Shown: one piece after another, positions 52,859 to 55,953 of the stretch
Layout of the letters: each line of letters opens with the position of its first letter
How positions within the stretch are numbered: the first letter of the stretch is position 1
Assembly (NCBI RefSeq): GCF_018861005.1
Contig: NZ_JAHKQL010000031.1
Span: 353,181 to 409,133 of the forward strand
Length of the DNA stretch: 55,953 bases
Source: Polaribacter vadi
GTDB lineage: Bacteria; Bacteroidota; Bacteroidia; Flavobacteriales; Flavobacteriaceae
Direction: 5' to 3'
The notes under the pieces: generated by a model
Told to the model about the DNA's origin: nothing
Seen by the model: the letters and a program-made list of their open reading frames with translations, nothing else
Database searches by the model: none
Made by a program: the position numbers and the translations under genes

Positions 52859-55393
52859 TTAACTGATATTACTCCAAATTTTAGAAGATTTAGACATTTT
52901 AACAAAAGCTTTGTAAATAGGTTCATTTTCTTTACGAGAAAGATTAGCATCTTCTTGTAAAACATCAATAGCTGTATTTCTAGCTGAAACTAAAATTTGA
53001 GAATCTTTTACAACATCAGCAATTTTTAAATTTAAGACACCACTTTGTTGTGTACCCATTATATTTCCTGGTCCACGTAGTTTTAAATCAACTTCAGCAA
53101 TTTTAAATCCGTCAGAAGTTTCTACCATTGTTTTTAAACGTGTTTTTGCTTCTGCAGAAAGTTTAAAACTCGATAATAAAATACAGTAACTTTGGTCTGC
53201 ACCTCTACCTACTCTACCTCTTAATTGATGCAATTGACTTAACCCAAAACGTTCTGAACTCTCAATTATCATTACACTTGCATTAGGCACATTTACACCA
53301 ACTTCTATTACAGTTGTTGCAACCATTATTTGTGTTTCTCCATTTACAAAACGCTGCATTTCATAATCTTTATCTGCAGGTTTCATTTTTCCATGAACAA
53401 TACTTATTTGATATTTTGGTAACGGAAATTCTCGAGAAACACTTTCATAACCATCCATCAAATCTTTATAATCCATTGCTTCAGATTCTTGAATTAAAGG
53501 ATAAACAATATATACCTGTCTACCTTTTGCAATTTCATCTTTCATAAATTTAAAAACAGATAATCTATTACTATCATATCTATGAACTGTCTTTACTTCT
53601 TTTCTTCCTGGTGGTAATTCATCTATCACAGAAATATCTAAATCTCCATATACAGACATGGCTAAAGTTCTTGGTATTGGTGTAGCTGTCATCACTAAAA
53701 TGTGGGGTGGAAGAATAGCCCCTCCAACCTCCCCAGAAGGGAGGTTTTCCAATTCTTGCGTAATCTTCTTAATAGTAGAATCTACATTTCCAATTACTTC
53801 TTCATTTGTAAATCTGATTACCTTAAAACCTAATTCTTGTAGAATTTTTGTTCTTAAATTATCTGCTTCTTGTTGTTCTTTTGTATTATGATATTTACCA
53901 TCAACTTCAATTATTAAGTTTTTTTCGATGCAAATAAAATCGACAATAAACTCATCAACAATATGTTGTCTTCTAAATTTAGAATCTAATTTTTTAATTC
54001 TCAATTGTTCCCAAAGAATTTGTTCAGCCTCAGTAGTTTTCTTTTTACGTTCCAATTGCAATTCTTTCATCAATTTATAAACTGATGGACGAGCAGTCAT
54101 ATATTTTTTGCGCAAAGATTGGACTCCTTCTCTTAGGGAAGGTTGGGATGGGCCTCCTTTAGACCAAAGTTTTGCTCTTTGTTTTACACCAAACCTATGT
54201 TGTTCATCTATAATGGCAATTCCTAAATTTTTAAATTTTACTTTATCTTCTAATATAGCGTGTGTACCTATTAAAATATGCAAAGTTCCGTCTTCTAATT
54301 TTTGATGGATTTCTCTTCGTTTCTTAGTTTTTACAGATCCTGTTAAAATATCTACATTAATATCCATTCCTTCTAACAGTTCAGAAACTGCCATAAAATG
54401 TTGATTTGCCAATATTTCTGTTGGTGCCATAATTGTAGCCTGAAACCCATTATCTAAAGCCAACAACATCGTTAATAAAGCTACAATAGTTTTTCCAGAA
54501 CCAACATCACCTTGTAAAAGACGATTCATATGTGCACCAGAAGCTACATCTTTTCGAATTTCTTTAAGTACTCTTTTTTGTGCATTTGTTAAATTAAAAG
54601 GTAAATTATTTTTATAAAAACCATTAAAATAGTCACTCACATTTTCAAAAACAAAACCTTTTATTTTAGTTTTATTCACTAGTTTTTTTCGGACTAATTG
54701 CAATTGAATAAAAAATAACTCTTCAAATTTTAAACGATATTGTGCTTTAGCTAAATGCTCTTGATTTTTAGGAAAATGTAAATTTAAGAGTGCATCACGT
54801 TTTTGCATCAACTTAAAATCGTTAATAATTTCAACGGATAAACTTTCTTGAATTCCATCGTAAAATTGTTGTAATAAACTCTGAATATAATTTCGTATCA
54901 ATTTATTTGATACTCCTGAATTGGTTAATTTTTCTGTGGATGGATATACAGGTTGCATTTTAGTTTGCAACTTTTTCTTGTATTCCTCAACCAATTCCAT
55001 TTCTGGATGTGGAATACTAAAATTACCATTATAATGATTCAATTTACCATAAACCACATAAGGCACTCCAACTTTTAAGGAATCTTTTATCCATTTTTGA
55101 CCTTTAAACCAAACCAATTCCATAGTTCCAGAAGTATCTTGAAAAGTAGCTACTAACCTACTTCCTCTTTTTTGTGCTACAGATTTTACATTAGTAATTT
55201 TACCTACAATTTGTACTTCAGATGAGTTAGGTTGCAAATCTTTTATTGCATAAAAAGCAGTTTTATCTATATATCGAAAAGGAAAAAAGTTAAGTAAATC
55301 ATTGCAAGTTTTTACACCCAATTCTGTGTAAAACAAAGTTGCTCTTTGTACACTAACTCCTTTTATATATGTAATTGGATAATCTAAATTCAA
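52859..55393 (-). CDS. recG: ATP-dependent DNA helicase RecG carrying an in-frame DUF559 nuclease insertion
   Basis: RecG remodels stalled forks and branched DNA. The 844-residue protein is about 147 residues longer than usual. It has the wedge/OB domain (about 55-150), Walker A GDVGSGKT (295-302), motif Ia APTEIL, GTHAILEDKV, motif II DEQH (396-399), motif III TATPIPRT (569-576), and motifs V-VI (TTVIEVGVNVPNA; QLRGRVGRG), ending in the C-terminal TRD helices. Residues 413-561, between motifs II and III, are foreign: a full DUF559 endonuclease domain. Without it the sequence would join KLWSKG to PPHILVMTATP as in normal RecG. There is no stop or frameshift, so a fused protein should be made. 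The helicase motifs themselves are intact. Confidence 0.95.
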   Translation of the reverse strand: MNLDYPITYIKGVSVQRATLFYTELGVKTCNDLLNFFPFRYIDKTAFYAIKDLQPNSSEVQIVGKITNVKSVAQKRGSRLVATFQDTSGTMELVWFKGQKWIKDSLKVGVPYVVYGKLNHYNGNFSIPHPEMELVEEYKKKLQTKMQPVYPSTEKLTNSGVSNKLIRNYIQSLLQQFYDGIQESLSVEIINDFKLMQKRDALLNLHFPKNQEHLAKAQYRLKFEELFFIQLQLVRKKLVNKTKIKGFVFENVSDYFNGFYKNNLPFNLTNAQKRVLKEIRKDVASGAHMNRLLQGDVGSGKTIVALLTMLLALDNGFQATIMAPTEILANQHFMAVSELLEGMDINVDILTGSVKTKKRREIHQKLEDGTLHILIGTHAILEDKVKFKNLGIAIIDEQHRFGVKQRAKLWSKGGPSQPSLREGVQSLRKKYMTARPSVYKLMKELQLERKKKTTEAEQILWEQLRIKKLDSKFRRQHIVDEFIVDFICIEKNLIIEVDGKYHNTKEQQEADNLRTKILQELGFKVIRFTNEEVIGNVDSTIKKITQELENLPSGEVGGAILPPHILVMTATPIPRTLAMSVYGDLDISVIDELPPGRKEVKTVHRYDSNRLSVFKFMKDEIAKGRQVYIVYPLIQESEAMDYKDLMDGYESVSREFPLPKYQISIVHGKMKPADKDYEMQRFVNGETQIMVATTVIEVGVNVPNASVMIIESSERFGLSQLHQLRGRVGRGADQSYCILLSSFKLSAEAKTRLKTMVETSDGFKIAEVDLKLRGPGNIMGTQQSGVLNLKIADVVKDSQILVSARNTAIDVLQEDANLSRKENEPIYKAFVKMSKSSKIWSNIS
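53717..53750. repeat. Terminal inverted repeat of the recG insertion, 3' side
   Basis: Contains AACCTCCC-CAGAA-GGGAGGTT, a perfect eight-base hairpin, far richer in GC than the surroundings. It aligns, as reverse complement, with the repeat at 54121-54154 (shared CCAACCT-CCC-AGAAGG core). Confidence 0.75.
54121..54154. repeat. Terminal inverted repeat of the recG insertion, 5' side
   Basis: Contains CCTTCTC-TTA-GGGAAGG, a seven-base hairpin with one G/T pair. It is the inverted partner of the repeat at 53717-53750 and marks the other border of the nuclease element. Confidence 0.72.
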
Positions 55394-55461
55394 GCTGATA
55401 AATATATGAATAACGAAAATACGTAAATCATTACATATTTTTATATTTCAAAAATTTTAAA

Positions 55462-55493
55462 CAAAAAAAGAGAGCTGATAAATCAGCTCTCTT
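55462..55493 (-). terminator. Terminator of the T9SS cargo gene
   Basis: Twelve-base stem AAGAGAGCTGAT / ATCAGCTCTCTT with a two-base loop, followed on the minus strand by a run of seven T. It lies about 65 bases after the stop of the gene at 55558. Confidence 0.8.
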
Positions 55494-55557
55494 GGAATCA
55501 ATAGTGTTAATTAATACCCCTAAAAATTATTCATACTATTGACTATTTTATAATTCA

Positions 55558-55953
55558 TTATCTAAAAATAATTTTAGATGTTCCGTAATCAGTTTCTGGT
55601 GAAGTTACTTGTAATAACATAACACCTGTTTTAACTTTAAAGTTATAATCTAATTCATTTTTACCAGTATTTAACTGAGTTTTACTACTATAAATCACTT
55701 TACCAGTAATATCTGTTAGAGTTACAGTAGCTTCTGTATCAATTTCACTGAATAATAATAAGTTTACATTTCCTTTAGAAGGATTAGGATAAGCCATAAA
55801 CTCATTTTCAAAGGTATCAATTTTTTCGATAACTTGACCCTCTTCAGCAACTTTTGTAAACTTTACATCAGAAATTTCTAAATCTAACTCAGTTGTGTTT
55901 GCTTCAACAGGTAAAAAAGTAAAGGTTAACATTGTTAAATCTTCTGCAGTTAA
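55558..55953 (-). CDS. C-terminal part of a type IX secretion cargo protein (partial)
   Basis: The reading frame is open through the right edge of the window, so only the last 131 codons are seen and no start should be assigned. Residues from about YPNPSKGNVNLLL to GTSKIIFR form a T9SS type A sorting domain (Por secretion tail): NPSKG motif, TLTDITGKVIYSSK, and a final K-I-I-F/V-R strand. The domain directs the protein through the gliding-linked type IX system, where it is cleaved and often attached to the cell surface. The part before it (ELDLEISDVKFTK) is too short to identify the enzyme or adhesin. A terminator follows. Confidence 0.9.
   Translation of the reverse strand, partial: LTAEDLTMLTFTFLPVEANTTELDLEISDVKFTKVAEEGQVIEKIDTFENEFMAYPNPSKGNVNLLLFSEIDTEATVTLTDITGKVIYSSKTQLNTGKNELDYNFKVKTGVMLLQVTSPETDYGTSKIIFR

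Larger units (their letters stand above)
53711..54157 (-). mobile_element. DUF559 endonuclease element inserted in recG
   Basis: About 447 bases (149 codons) without counterpart in normal RecG. The encoded domain matches DUF559, a Vsr-like PD-(D/E)XK nuclease: TTEAEQILWEQLR (453-465), FRRQH (473-477), D485 in FIVDF, E496 and D498 in IIEVDGKYH, and LGFKVIRFTNEEV (521-533). All presumed catalytic residues are kept. The two ends are imperfect inverted repeats. They encode PSQPSLREG on one side and LPSGEVGGAIL on the other, keeping frame with recG. There are no intein splice residues. It is best read as a mobile nuclease element tolerated as an inserted domain. Exact boundaries and any target duplication are uncertain. 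Confidence 0.8.

Noticed and set aside
52854..52861. Minus-strand TAAGTTTG at the recG stop as a promoter for the serine hydrolase
   Set aside because: It would start transcription at or after the chosen start codon, so it cannot serve that gene as annotated; kept out as a chance match.
52849..52968. Longer N-terminus for the serine hydrolase, reaching into recG
   Set aside because: The added residues are the out-of-frame translation of the recG 3' end; the GTG at 52848 gives a normal membrane anchor directly after the recG stop.
53711..54157. Reading the recG insertion as an intein
   Set aside because: There is no Cys/Ser/Thr at the start, no C-terminal His-Asn followed by Cys/Ser/Thr, and no Hint-domain blocks. 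The nuclease is DUF559, not a LAGLIDADG or HNH homing type, and the ends are inverted repeats.
53658..54305. Plus-strand reading frames across the recG insertion (for example 53658-53891 and 54108-54305)
   Set aside because: They are shadows of recG; they have no domain similarity and contain reverse translations of the inverted repeats only.
1..55953. tRNA, rRNA, CRISPR array or prophage
   Set aside because: No cloverleaf-like GC-rich segments, no regularly spaced direct repeats and no phage structural or integrase genes were seen in reading through both strands.

Overview
The window is AT-rich (roughly 30% GC by eye) and reads as a piece of chromosome from a marine flavobacterium, most like Polaribacter or a close relative (inference). 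The reasons are the type IX secretion sorting domain at the right edge, SusC/FecA-style TonB receptor, DUF4270, DUF4856, DUF4268, DUF6787 and DUF4870 proteins, an accA-eamA-lptG-tgt block, many lipoproteins, and the Bacteroidetes promoter form TTG-N17..23-TAnnTTTG recurring upstream of genes. Shine-Dalgarno sites are not evident and several genes can only start at TTG. No rRNA, tRNA or CRISPR array was seen.

Layout. 1-7.9 kb: minus-strand housekeeping genes accA, an EamA transporter, lptG, tgt, rluF, then an outer-membrane protein and a DUF4270 lipoprotein. 8.1-15.4 kb: a kelch lipoprotein, a LytS/LytTR two-component pair, alkB, uvrB, an RbsD/FucU mutarotase and an unrecognised exported protein. 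15.4-17.8 kb: a membrane protein and guaB. 17.9-28.0 kb: an accessory cluster with three imelysin-like lipoproteins, a di-heme oxidoreductase, a TonB receptor, a vitamin K-dependent carboxylase homologue (HTTM family) and a DUF4856 lipoprotein, probably a surface metal (iron) acquisition system. 28.1-38.7 kb: msrA, dnaX, an NhaP antiporter, a Usp-SulP pair, a DEAD-box helicase, miaE, DUF4268 and DUF4870 genes. 38.9-42.6 kb: dps, mscS, a decayed transposase, and a His-rich DUF4198 + HupE/UreJ pair. 42.6-47.7 kb: a decayed PH-domain gene, plsC-like, NUDIX, small membrane proteins, lgt, yidD, cysS. 47.8-50.3 kb: an ECF sigma operon with overlapping genes. 50.5-55.4 kb: meaB, a serine hydrolase and recG. 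55.6 kb to the edge: the C-terminus of a T9SS cargo protein.

The most striking object is in recG. A complete DUF559 (Vsr-like PD-(D/E)XK) endonuclease domain of about 149 residues, bounded by imperfect inverted repeats that each fold into a hairpin, is inserted in frame between helicase motifs II and III. It looks like a mobile nuclease element that settles inside essential-type genes without splicing out. Other points worth a second look are a ten-adenine run in dnaX placed so that slippage would make a 360-residue gamma-like product, the carboxylase homologue inside the imelysin cluster, loss of the zinc sites of Tgt and DnaX, and two gene remnants (IS orfA and a bacterial PH-domain protein) in the only two intergenic gaps longer than 300 bases.
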